NCBI GenBank assembly: GCA_003171235.1
Contig: PMYM01000131.1
Coordinates: 265-11,299, forward strand
Source of the DNA: Phycisphaerales bacterium
GTDB taxonomy: Bacteria; Planctomycetota; Phycisphaerae; SM23-33
Direction of reading: 5' to 3'
DNA: 11,035 bases
Under the pieces are notes generated by a model that worked only from the letters and a program-made list of their open reading frames with translations, ran no database searches and had not been told where the DNA came from. A program made the position numbers and the translations under genes. Positions within the stretch are counted from its first letter, which is position 1. Each line of letters opens with the position of its first letter. Shown piece by piece: positions 1-10,058 of the stretch.

Positions 1-71
1 TCGTTGGGGCTGGCCAGAGAGATCTTCACCGACCCGTAGTCATTGATTCGATCGTATGCACTTTCGGCCAT
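1..71 (-). CDS. rpoC: RNA polymerase subunit beta' (N-terminal fragment, runs off the window)
   Basis: Only the first 23 codons are present. Reading the minus strand from the ATG at 71-69 gives MAESA, then YDRINDYGSVKISLASPN, which matches the conserved RpoC N-terminus (the 'vkIslASP' block that opens the beta' subunit). RpoC forms the catalytic centre of RNA polymerase together with RpoB. A Shine-Dalgarno GGAG lies 7 nt before the ATG. The gene is separated from the stop of the preceding 90-aa gene by 97 nt, whereas rpoC usually follows rpoB closely. A weak sigma-70-like pair lies in that spacer (TTGGAA at 119-114 and TCTGAT at 96-91, 17 bp apart), so rpoC might have an extra promoter, but the match is poor. 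Identity is confident from the peptide. The rest of the gene is outside the window. Confidence 0.9.
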   Translation of the reverse strand, partial: MAESAYDRINDYGSVKISLASPN

Positions 72-151
72 TTATGTGCTCCATACAGGCATCAGACGCC
101 CGAGTCACTTAGATTCCAATCCGTCTTCGCCACAACCAGAGCCTACATCGC

Positions 152-166
152 GAGGGCGTTGCCCTC
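152..166 (-). other. Perfect 6-bp hairpin after the 90-aa gene, ahead of rpoC
   Basis: On the minus strand GAGGGC, loop AAC, GCCCTC forms a perfect inverted repeat starting 3 nt after the TAA of the 90-aa gene. It is followed by GCGATGTAGG rather than a run of T, so it does not look like a complete intrinsic terminator. It could protect or delimit the 3' end of the upstream mRNA, or serve as a processing or pausing site before rpoC. Function is inferred only. Confidence 0.4.
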
Positions 167-168
167 CA

Positions 169-441
169 TTAGTCCGGCAGGGCCGGAACCAGCAAGACGT
201 TCTCTGTATGCTGGTCGCGCAAGGCCGCTTCCACCTCCGACAGCGCCGTTGCGTAGTCGTAAGCGCGAATCTCACCCTGATCGGGGACAACAATGTAGTA
301 GGTCCATTCGTCCTGCTGCACGACCTCTTCAGACACCTTCAACTTAAAGCCTGCCTTATGCCTCTTGCACCATTCGTCCAGAAGCTGTTGGATCAGTGGA
401 CGCAACCCCCGGGCATCTTCTGTCGTCTGTTTCGATATCAT
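169..441 (-). CDS. Unrecognised 90-aa protein, partner of the HEPN gene between rpoB and rpoC
   Basis: I cannot assign a known family with confidence. The protein has a charged helical N-terminal half (residues about 8-28, ARGLRPLIQQLLDEWCKRHK). A beta-rich centre follows, with WTYYIVVPD at about 46-54. A helix comes next (about 61-75, DYATALSEVEAALRD), and the end is hydrophobic (NVLLVPALPD). There is no signal peptide or membrane segment, so it is probably a small soluble alpha/beta protein. Its ATG overlaps the TGA of the HEPN gene (ATGA, 4 nt), and a strong AGGAGG lies 4 nt upstream inside that gene. The two are therefore almost certainly co-transcribed and translationally coupled. Such tight pairing is typical of a toxin-antitoxin pair or of two subunits of one complex. 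That it partners the HEPN protein is an inference from gene order. Confidence 0.8.
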   Translation of the reverse strand: MISKQTTEDARGLRPLIQQLLDEWCKRHKAGFKLKVSEEVVQQDEWTYYIVVPDQGEIRAYDYATALSEVEAALRDQHTENVLLVPALPD

Positions 442-815
442 GGTTCCTCCTGCAGCAGGTGAAACGCACGCATCATCATGTTCAGCGTATTTCGGACATC
501 GCCTTCACTCACCACCACGGACGGCTGGTAATCCGCCATCAGCCGCATTGAGTACAACTTCCTGACCAGACCCGCCGCCGTCCACCTTCGTTTTCCCAAC
601 TGCGTAAGGTGGGTCTCCAGCAGCACTGGCAGCCTCGCGTGAGAAGGGCCTTCCCGGCCGATGGGCATCTGTACGCCGCTGGCTGCCAGCATGGCCGCCA
701 CCCGCGAATACGCGGCGAAGTAGGCCCGGCCGACCGCACTTCGGCAGTGCCGGTCGCGCAGGAGCAACGTCGCCCTGTAGTTGTCTTCCGCGAGTGTTTG
801 CCAATTCTCTGCCAT
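438..815 (-). CDS. HEPN-domain protein (UPF0332-like) embedded between rpoB and rpoC
   Basis: This 125-aa all-helical protein has the layout of small HEPN (UPF0332-type) proteins. A first helix is followed by GRAYFAAYSRVAAML (residues 29-43), corresponding to the family's 'sRaYYaaFhaa.all'. A central SHARLPVLLETHL follows, then LYSMRLMADYQPSV (88-100), matching the typical 'l...R..aDY', and a last helix to residue 122. HEPN proteins often act as RNases or as partners of nucleotidyltransferase-like antitoxins; here the adjacent gene is not a nucleotidyltransferase. The usual R-x4-6-H motif is incomplete: R30 is present but the expected His position is Ser37, so RNase activity is doubtful. The start lies 9 nt after the rpoB stop with only a weak GGCGG upstream, suggesting it depends on rpoB transcription and translation. 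Arginine codons are mixed (4 AGG, 3 CGA of 14), unlike the CGC/CGG-dominated start of rpoB, which may indicate later acquisition. Confidence 0.85.
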   Translation of the reverse strand: MAENWQTLAEDNYRATLLLRDRHCRSAVGRAYFAAYSRVAAMLAASGVQMPIGREGPSHARLPVLLETHLTQLGKRRWTAAGLVRKLYSMRLMADYQPSVVVSEGDVRNTLNMMMRAFHLLQEEP

Positions 816-824
816 CGGCGCCGC

Positions 825-4589
<3,765 letters not shown>

Positions 4590-4728
4590 GGTCGATCCTC
4601 TATATGCCTAGGCGGCATTGTGCGTCCGCGCGTCCTCTGCCAACCGCTGGGGTCGCTGCCGGCGGGCAGGCGACATCGCCGGTCCGGCCCAACCCGCGCC
4701 CCGCCCGCCAACCTGGCGAGCGGCGCGG

Positions 4729-4768
4729 AACAAAAAACAAAGCGCTGCCCCCAAACCTCCCGGTTTGG
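4729..4768 (-). terminator. Putative attenuator or partial terminator between rplL and rpoB
   Basis: On the minus strand CCAAACC, loop GGGA, GGTTTGG forms a perfect 7-bp stem (4768-4751). Flanking GC-rich bases can extend it imperfectly, and the T-rich run TTTGTTTTTTGTT follows at 4741-4729. The gap between stem and T-run is about 9 nt unless the extended stem forms, so it is not a textbook terminator. In E. coli, partial termination between rplL and rpoB keeps polymerase subunits below ribosomal proteins, and this element sits in the equivalent place. Function is inferred from position and shape. Confidence 0.4.
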
Positions 4769-4786
4769 CGGCGGCCTGTTTCCCAA

Positions 4787-4811
4787 CCCCCAGGCACGCA
4801 TCGCCTGGGGG
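4787..4811 (-). other. Strong 9-bp hairpin in the rplL-rpoB spacer
   Basis: On the minus strand CCCCCAGGC, a 7-nt loop GATGCGT, then GCCTGGGGG gives a perfect 9-bp GC-rich stem starting 36 nt after the rplL stop. It is followed by TTGGGAAACA, with no T-run, so by itself it is not an intrinsic terminator. It lies just upstream of the attenuator-like hairpin and could be an mRNA processing or 3'-end protecting structure. In E. coli, RNase III cleaves the mRNA in this spacer; whether that happens here is unknown. Confidence 0.45.
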
Positions 4812-4847
4812 CGAGAAGACTATCTTTTGACTCTAACAATCTGACGC

Positions 4848-5246
4848 TTACGCCACTTCCGCCGTGGCGCCGGCTTCGGTCAACTGCTTGACGGCATCTT
4901 CGGCCTCGGCCTTGGGCACGCCAGTCTTGACCGGCTTGGGAGCGCCTTCCACCAGGTCCTTGGCTTCCTTCAGACCCAGGCTGGTCAGGGAGCGGACGAC
5001 CTTGATAACCTTGATCTTCTCGGCGCCGGCGGCCTTGAGGATCACGTCGAATTGGGTCTTCTCTTCGACCGGGGCGGCAGCGGCGGCCGGGGCGGCAGCG
5101 GCGGCAACTGCGCCAGCGGCCGGCTCGATGCCGTAGGCGCTCTTGAGGTAGTTTGTCAACTCCACGGCCTGCTTGAGGGACAGGGCGGCCAACTTGTCGC
5201 CCAGTTCCTTGATAGCGGGTTCCACAACAGCTTGGGTCTCGGTCAT
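4848..5246 (-). CDS. rplL: Large ribosomal subunit protein bL12 (L7/L12)
   Basis: This protein forms the mobile ribosomal stalk that recruits translation GTPases such as EF-Tu and EF-G. From the chosen start it is 132 aa. The N-terminal dimerisation helices (about 5-40, with LGDKLAALSLKQAVELTNYL) contact L10. An Ala-rich hinge spans about 45-65, and the conserved C-terminal domain runs from EEKTQFDVIL through VIKVVRSLTSLGLKEAKDLV to the end. The ATG at 5246 is preferred because it gives the usual family length and has GGGAG about 9 nt upstream; a GTG nine codons earlier (5273) has no convincing ribosome site. The gene follows rplJ after 179 nt of structured spacer. The stalk needs several L12 copies per L10, so separate control of its translation would make sense. 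Confidence 0.96.
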   Translation of the reverse strand: MTETQAVVEPAIKELGDKLAALSLKQAVELTNYLKSAYGIEPAAGAVAAAAAPAAAAAPVEEKTQFDVILKAAGAEKIKVIKVVRSLTSLGLKEAKDLVEGAPKPVKTGVPKAEAEDAVKQLTEAGATAEVA

Positions 5247-5276
5247 GAGGGCATACTCCCAGCAATGAAACACTCC

Positions 5277-5306
5277 GGCCTGATGGGCCAGGCCCCTGTG
5301 GCCTGG
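5277..5306 (-). promoter_or_regulatory. Two mutually exclusive hairpins in the rplJ-rplL spacer
   Basis: Three complementary arms lie in a row on the minus strand: CCAGGCC (5306-5300), GGCCTGG (5294-5288) and CAGGCC (5282-5277). The middle arm can pair with the first (7 bp, 5-nt loop) or with the third (6 bp, 6-nt loop), but not with both. The element ends about 30 nt before the rplL ATG. This geometry resembles a switchable leader that could tune rplL translation. The pairing is seen directly; the regulatory role is inferred. Confidence 0.4.
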
Positions 5307-5425
5307 TTTAACCCTTTCGGGCCAATCGGCAGCCGGTTTATTACGCTGCGAATCTCGGCGATTTCACATCCCAGGGCGCCTGATCGAGCCGGCCTGCATG
5401 TTCAAAACTCGCCTGGAATCCAATC

Positions 5426-5995
5426 TTATGCCTGTGCCGGGGCCGGCGCTGGCGCCGCCTCTTCCTTGGCCGCTTCTTCCTTGGGCGCCTTTTCCTCGAT
5501 GGTCTTTATGGCGCCGCCCAGCCGGCCGCCCGGCCCGCGAAGCGCGGCCGACAGCCGCTTGCCCGGCGAAAGCACCAGTGCCACCAGCCCGGAAATGGCC
5601 TCGGCTCGGGTGGGATACTTGCTGAGTTCGTCCAGCCGCTCCGCGCCGAATACCTCGCCTTCCATCAACGCCCCACGCAGGTTGACGGTCTTGATCGTCT
5701 TGGCCTGCTCGAGCAATTCCCGCACCACGCTCACGACGCTTTCGCCGCCCAGAGCCAGGGCACAGGGCCCCTCCAGAAGCGTGCTGGCCTTTTCCAGCCC
5801 CACTTCCTTAAACGCCTGGCGGGCGATCGAATTGCGGACCACCGCCAGGCGAATGTTCTTGCTTCGCAGATTCCGCCGCAGACTGTTGGCCGACACCGCG
5901 TCCACTCCCGACAAGCTCAGGACGGCCAGCGATTCGGCCCCCGACAGCCGCTTCACCAATTCTTTACGTAGCAGCGCCTTTACTGGTTTGCTCAT
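5426..5995 (-). CDS. rplJ: Large ribosomal subunit protein uL10
   Basis: This 189-aa protein anchors the L12 stalk to 23S rRNA. The N-terminal rRNA-binding domain shows MSKPVKALLRKEL and the family pattern LRSKNIRLAVVRNSIARQAF (about 43-62). A middle segment, TIKTVNLRGALMEGEVFG, follows. The C-terminal helix that would bind L12 dimers lies around 145-170. The protein ends in a low-complexity Lys/Glu/Ala/Pro tail (about 168-189, with PAPAPAQA), slightly longer than the core family. The start is clear: AGGAG lies 7 nt before the ATG and overlaps the TAG of rplA, only 10 nt away, which suggests coupled translation. The short spacer leaves no room for the long L10-binding leader known upstream of rplJ in E. 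coli. Confidence 0.97.
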   Translation of the reverse strand: MSKPVKALLRKELVKRLSGAESLAVLSLSGVDAVSANSLRRNLRSKNIRLAVVRNSIARQAFKEVGLEKASTLLEGPCALALGGESVVSVVRELLEQAKTIKTVNLRGALMEGEVFGAERLDELSKYPTRAEAISGLVALVLSPGKRLSAALRGPGGRLGGAIKTIEEKAPKEEAAKEEAAPAPAPAQA

Positions 5996-6005
5996 TTGCC
6001 AGCTC

Positions 6006-6692
6006 CTATTTCACATCCAGCATTATGGAGGGCGTCATGGTGGCCTTGAGGCAGGCCCGCTTGATGTACTCGCCCTTGCTGGTGGCGGGCTTAAGGGCGC
6101 GCATGCGGGTTATAAAGGCCTCTATGTTCTCGACCAGCTTGGCCTCCTCGAAGCTGACCTTGCCTACCGGCACGTGAATGTTGCCGAAGTCGTCGTTGCG
6201 ATATTCGATCTTGCCCGCGGCATATTCGCGGACAGCCGTGGCCACATCCTCCACCACCGTGCCGCTCTTGGGCGAAGGCATTTTTCCGGCCGGTCCCAGC
6301 ACACGCCCCAGCTTGGAAACGGTGCGCATCAGAGTGGGGACGGCGATGGCCACGTCGAAATCCATCCACCCGCCCTGCACCTTGGCGATGAGCTCATCGC
6401 CACCGGCCTCGATGGCCCCGGCGGCCTTGGCGGCAGCAGCCAGATCGCCTTCGCAGAAGGCAATCACCTTCTTGCTCCTGCCCACCCCGTGGGGCAGGGA
6501 GATGGAGCCGCGCATGGCCTGGTCGGCCTGCTTGGGGTCGATGCCCAACCACAACGTCAATTCGACCGTCTGGTCGAACTTAAGGGGTTTGAACTTCTTG
6601 ATGACCTTTACCGCTTCAACCACGCTCTGCGGGGTCTGCGGCACCACTTCGGCATCGGCCCGATAGCGCTTGCCGTGCGTAACCTTTGCCAT
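6006..6692 (-). CDS. rplA: Large ribosomal subunit protein uL1
   Basis: This 228-aa protein forms the L1 stalk that moves deacylated tRNA out of the E site. In many bacteria it also represses its own operon by binding mRNA. The L1 signature LGRVLGPAGKMPSPKSGTV is at residues 128-146, preceded by GSISLPHGVGRSKKV (63-77). The C-terminal part returns to the first domain with ENIEAFITRMRALKPATSKG. The ATG at 6692 (MAKVTHGKRY) is chosen because AAGGAG lies about 10 nt upstream and the length fits the family. An in-frame GTG twelve codons earlier (6728) would put that ribosome site inside the gene. It lies between rplK and rplJ, the standard order. Nothing suggests damage. Confidence 0.97.
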   Translation of the reverse strand: MAKVTHGKRYRADAEVVPQTPQSVVEAVKVIKKFKPLKFDQTVELTLWLGIDPKQADQAMRGSISLPHGVGRSKKVIAFCEGDLAAAAKAAGAIEAGGDELIAKVQGGWMDFDVAIAVPTLMRTVSKLGRVLGPAGKMPSPKSGTVVEDVATAVREYAAGKIEYRNDDFGNIHVPVGKVSFEEAKLVENIEAFITRMRALKPATSKGEYIKRACLKATMTPSIMLDVK

Positions 6693-6710
6693 CTTCCCAA
6701 GGCTCCTTTC

Positions 6711-6784
6711 CCCCTTGCGGGGTCCCACTGTTATGCCGGGCCCGTGGTCAAGCCCTTTGTACTTGAGATCCGGCGGAAGCCGGA
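6711..6784 (-). promoter_or_regulatory. Two hairpins in the rplK-rplA spacer
   Basis: The minus strand holds TCCGGC-TTCC-GCCGGA (6784-6769, perfect 6-bp stem, 4-nt loop) 6 nt after the rplK stop. A second hairpin, CCCC-GCAA-GGGG (6722-6711), carries a GNRA-type tetraloop directly before the rplA ribosome site AAAGGAG. The second hairpin could limit or structure access to the rplA start. L1 autoregulation is known in this operon in other bacteria, but I cannot show that this is an L1 site. Confidence 0.3.
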
Positions 6785-6790
6785 CTGAAA

Positions 6791-7216
6791 CTAATCCGCG
6801 ATCTCGATGCCCATCGACCGGGCGGTGCCCATCACCTGCTTCATGGCCGCTTCCTCGTCGCAGGCGTTGAGATCGTTCATCTTGGTCTTGGCGATCTCAC
6901 GCACCTGGGCCCGCGTCACCTTGCCCACCTTCTCCTTGTTGGGCACGCCGGAGCCCTTGGCCACCCCGGCAAGCTGCTTCAGCAGCACCGCCGCCGGAGG
7001 GCTCTTGCAGATGAAGGTGAAGCTCTTGTCGGTGTAGATGGTTATTTCCACCGGGATGGTCGTGCCATTATAGGACCGCGTGCGCTCGTTGAACTGGGCG
7101 ACGAACTGCCCGATGTTGACGTTGTGCTGCCCCAGGGCCGGCCCGATCGGCGGGGCCGGGGTGGCCTGGCCGCCAGGGGCCTGCAGCTTGATCTTAGCCT
7201 TGATTTGTTTTGCCAT
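6791..7216 (-). CDS. rplK: Large ribosomal subunit protein uL11
   Basis: This 141-aa protein binds the GTPase-associated centre of 23S rRNA and takes part in factor binding and the stringent response. The N-terminal domain carries the proline-rich APPIGPALGQHNVNIGQF (about 21-38), the region linked to thiostrepton action. The rRNA-binding C-terminal domain contains PPAAVLLKQLAGVAKGSG (73-90) and ends with GTARSMGIEIAD. Length and motifs match the family exactly. The ribosome site is weak (GAGAG about 10 nt upstream), but the start is fixed by the standard MAKQIKAKIKLQ N-terminus. It follows nusG after 25 nt and precedes rplA after 98 nt. Confidence 0.98.
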   Translation of the reverse strand: MAKQIKAKIKLQAPGGQATPAPPIGPALGQHNVNIGQFVAQFNERTRSYNGTTIPVEITIYTDKSFTFICKSPPAAVLLKQLAGVAKGSGVPNKEKVGKVTRAQVREIAKTKMNDLNACDEEAAMKQVMGTARSMGIEIAD

Positions 7217-7241
7217 GACTGTTTCTCTCTACGACCAGACC

Positions 7242-7796
7242 TCAGGCCTTTTCGACCTGCCAATACTCCAGCTCGACCGGGGTGGCCCGGCCAAACACCG
7301 TCAGGATCACGCGGATCAGGCCCTTCTCGGCCAGCACCTCGTCCACGGCGCCTTCGAAATTCTCGAAGTGGCCTTCCTTGATCTTTACCTGGTCGCCCTT
7401 CTTGAATTCCGCGGCCAGGGCGGCGCCCTCCTCGGGGCGGTCGACCTGCATGAGCATTTTGTCCACATCGCTGGTGCTCATGGGCACGGGCTTGCCCTGG
7501 GAGCCGATGAAGTCGCCCACGCCGGTGGTTTCCTTGATCAGGAACCAGGGCTTTTCGCCGATGGTGCCGTCTTCCTCCAGCTCCATTTCGATGAAGACGT
7601 AGCCGGGGTAGAGCTTGCGCTCGACGAACTTCTTTTCGCTGGGCTTGGTCCGCGGGCGCGGGCGCCGGTCGGCGGGCACCAGGATGCGCCCTATCTTCTC
7701 CTGCAGGCCCTCGATCTTGACCTTGCGCTCGAGGGCCTCGCGGACCTGCTCTTCCTTATTGGAAGCGACTCTTAAAACGTACCATTGCTTGGCCAT
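7242..7796 (-). CDS. nusG: Transcription termination/antitermination factor NusG
   Basis: NusG binds RNA polymerase and links it to Rho or to the leading ribosome. From the ATG at 7796 the protein is 184 aa. The NGN domain starts with KQWYVLRVASNKEEQVREAL and includes the family block ERKLYPGYVFIEMEL (59-73). A linker follows, then a C-terminal KOW domain (about 130-184) with FKKGDQVKIKEGHFENFEGA. The NGN domain has an Arg/Pro/Lys-rich stretch (PADRRPRPRTKPSEKK, 41-56) before the PGYVF block. The frame stays open 30 codons upstream to 7886, but that region overlaps secE; the MAKQWYVL start is the typical one. It lies 17 nt after the secE stop with no clear Shine-Dalgarno sequence, so coupling to secE is likely. 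Confidence 0.96.
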   Translation of the reverse strand: MAKQWYVLRVASNKEEQVREALERKVKIEGLQEKIGRILVPADRRPRPRTKPSEKKFVERKLYPGYVFIEMELEEDGTIGEKPWFLIKETTGVGDFIGSQGKPVPMSTSDVDKMLMQVDRPEEGAALAAEFKKGDQVKIKEGHFENFEGAVDEVLAEKGLIRVILTVFGRATPVELEYWQVEKA

Positions 7797-7813
7797 GTTT
7801 GATTCTTGCCCGG

Positions 7814-8212
7814 CTATCGCTGGGAGGCTATTTGCAGCACGCCGATATAGTTGAAGAAAAAGGCGAAGGCCAAGTCCACCGCCCACAACAGCACCGCCAG
7901 CGTCAGGGTGGTCACTATGACCACCTTGGTGCCGCCTATGATCTCTCGCTTGGTCGACCAGGAGACCTTCTTCATCTCGCCCTCGGTGGCGATCATGAAG
8001 TCGGCCGTGCTGGCCCGGTTGACCAGCCAGTACATCAGGCCCGCTATCCCCAGGAAGATGATCACGGGAATGCCGTACATGATGTACTTGCTGTAATTGA
8101 TCAATTGCCCGGAGACGTAGTGGGCGATGAGGGCGCCGATAAGGCAGCCGCCTCCCAGGGTTCCCATGCGCACCAGTTTACCCTGTCCGCGTTTGTAAAT
8201 ATCCAATGCCAC
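7814..8212 (-). CDS. secE: Preprotein translocase subunit SecE
   Basis: SecE clamps SecY in the inner-membrane protein export channel. The 132-aa protein has three predicted membrane segments (about 16-36, 44-64 and 94-120), like the E. coli form rather than the single-span type. The family signature is in the amphipathic stretch before the last segment: GEMKKVSWSTKREIIGGTKVV (about 78-98), which has Ser-Thr where many have Pro-Thr. The start is a GTG at 8212. An in-frame TAG 18 nt upstream rules out a longer form, and AGGA lies about 13 nt before the GTG. The gene sits between tRNA-Trp and nusG, the usual secE-nusG pairing. Confidence 0.94.
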   Translation of the reverse strand: MALDIYKRGQGKLVRMGTLGGGCLIGALIAHYVSGQLINYSKYIMYGIPVIIFLGIAGLMYWLVNRASTADFMIATEGEMKKVSWSTKREIIGGTKVVIVTTLTLAVLLWAVDLAFAFFFNYIGVLQIASQR

Positions 8213-8322
8213 GTTGTTAACACTTTCCTATCTTGGCGAAGGCCGCCACCGGCCGGCTCCTGCCTGACCTGGCCGCCTTGCCCGTTGCATCCGCCGCCTT
8301 GGCCCCACCGGTCTTCGCACAC

Positions 8323-8395
8323 CACGGCAGCGAGGACTTGAACCCCGAACCTGCGATTTTGGAAACCGCTGCTCTGCCAGTTGAGCTACTGCCGT
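8323..8395 (-). tRNA. trnW: tRNA-Trp (anticodon CCA)
   Basis: The minus strand folds into a full 73-nt cloverleaf. The acceptor stem ACGGCAG pairs perfectly with CTGCCGT. The D arm is GCTC/GAGC, the anticodon stem GCGGT/ATCGC with loop TTCCAAA, and the T arm CGGGG-TTCAAGT-CCTCG. The anticodon CCA is at 8362-8360. The discriminator base is G and the 3' CCA is not encoded. It lies 11 nt after rpmG and 110 nt before secE, so it is probably cut from the polycistronic transcript. A tRNA-Trp beside secE is a known arrangement in several bacterial groups. Confidence 0.96.
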
Positions 8396-8406
8396 GTGAC
8401 CTATGG

Positions 8407-8577
8407 CTATTTCTTTTTCAGCTTGTGCTCCGTGTGCTTCCGTTCCGTCCGGCAGTACTTCTTGAGGCTCTTGAGCTTGGTGCCTTCCCCGCCGACCTTG
8501 ATTTCGGTGCGGTAGTTGAAGTTGCTGCACCCGGTGCACTGCAGCCAGGCATATTCGCGGGCCTTGGTCTTGGCCAT
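8407..8577 (-). CDS. rpmG: Large ribosomal subunit protein bL33
   Basis: This 56-aa gene encodes a small basic ribosomal protein: MAKTKAREYAWLQCTGCSNF, then NYRTEIKVGGEGTKLKSLK, then KYCRTERKHTEHKLKKK. The CxxC pair (C14, C17), the NYRT block and the KYC...KHT..HK end are typical of bL33. Zinc-type L33 proteins usually have a second CxxC in KYCxxC; here C42 is kept but the fourth position is E45, so zinc binding may be lost or incomplete. The ribosome site GGAG lies 7 nt before the ATG and overlaps the last codons of tuf, whose TAA is 4 nt upstream. Expression is probably coupled to tuf. Confidence 0.93.
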   Translation of the reverse strand: MAKTKAREYAWLQCTGCSNFNYRTEIKVGGEGTKLKSLKKYCRTERKHTEHKLKKK

Positions 8578-8581
8578 TGCA

Positions 8582-9787
<1,206 letters not shown>

Positions 9788-9822
9788 GTGCGCACTCCTG
9801 TCCTATTGTTTCTTGCCTTGTA

Positions 9823-9841
9823 CGATTATTCCTGATAATCG
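9823..9841 (-). repeat. Perfect inverted repeat in the tuf leader
   Basis: CGATTAT, 5-nt spacer, ATAATCG forms a 7-bp perfect inverted repeat between tRNA-Thr and the tuf start, ending about 35 nt before the ATG. It is AT-rich compared with its surroundings. It could be a small mRNA hairpin, a processing site that separates tRNA-Thr from tuf mRNA, or a protein-binding site. No T-run follows, so it is not a terminator. Confidence 0.4.
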
Positions 9842-9895
9842 GCCTACACTTTTTGCCGGCACACCCGCCCGGATGCCGCCGGCTGCCAACACCGA

Positions 9896-9968
<73 letters not shown>

Positions 9969-9970
9969 GT

Positions 9971-10008
9971 AAAACAAAACGGCGGCTAGACCTGCCTTGC
10001 CTTGCCGT
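9971..10008 (-). other. Terminator-like hairpin in the leader just before tRNA-Thr
   Basis: On the minus strand ACGGC pairs with GCCGT (10008-10004 with 9983-9979). An inner GGC/GCC pair adds three base pairs after a 2-nt bulge, and TTTTGTTTT follows directly. This is the shape of a modest intrinsic terminator, yet it lies between the promoter and the tRNA 5' end. It could be an attenuator, a leader stem removed by RNase P and other nucleases, or chance. The stem is short and the loop is 12 nt, so confidence is low. Confidence 0.3.
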
Positions 10009-10058
10009 CGTGTCTTTTATGGACGCACCCGGACCGTGGGCCCAAGGGCGAACGGTCT

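Noticed and set aside
91..119. Candidate promoter TTGGAA-17-TCTGAT before rpoC
   Set aside because: Each box matches only about 4 of 6 consensus bases, so it is not listed as a feature; kept only as a possibility in the rpoC finding.
4600..5265. A 221-codon minus-strand frame overlapping rplL and the rplL-rpoB spacer
   Set aside because: It is in a different frame from rplL, is Arg/Gly-rich, and continues through hairpins of the spacer; no ribosome site.
8213..8322. Possible small Ala/Lys-rich peptide or secE extension in the tRNA-Trp to secE spacer
   Set aside because: The Ala/Lys-rich frame is not in frame with secE and ends before its start; an in-frame TAG 18 nt upstream of the GTG blocks any extension of SecE.
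8228..8539. A 103-codon minus-strand frame running through tRNA-Trp and most of rpmG
   Set aside because: It is out of frame with rpmG, crosses a complete tRNA and is Arg/Gln-rich. The bL33 frame explains the sequence.
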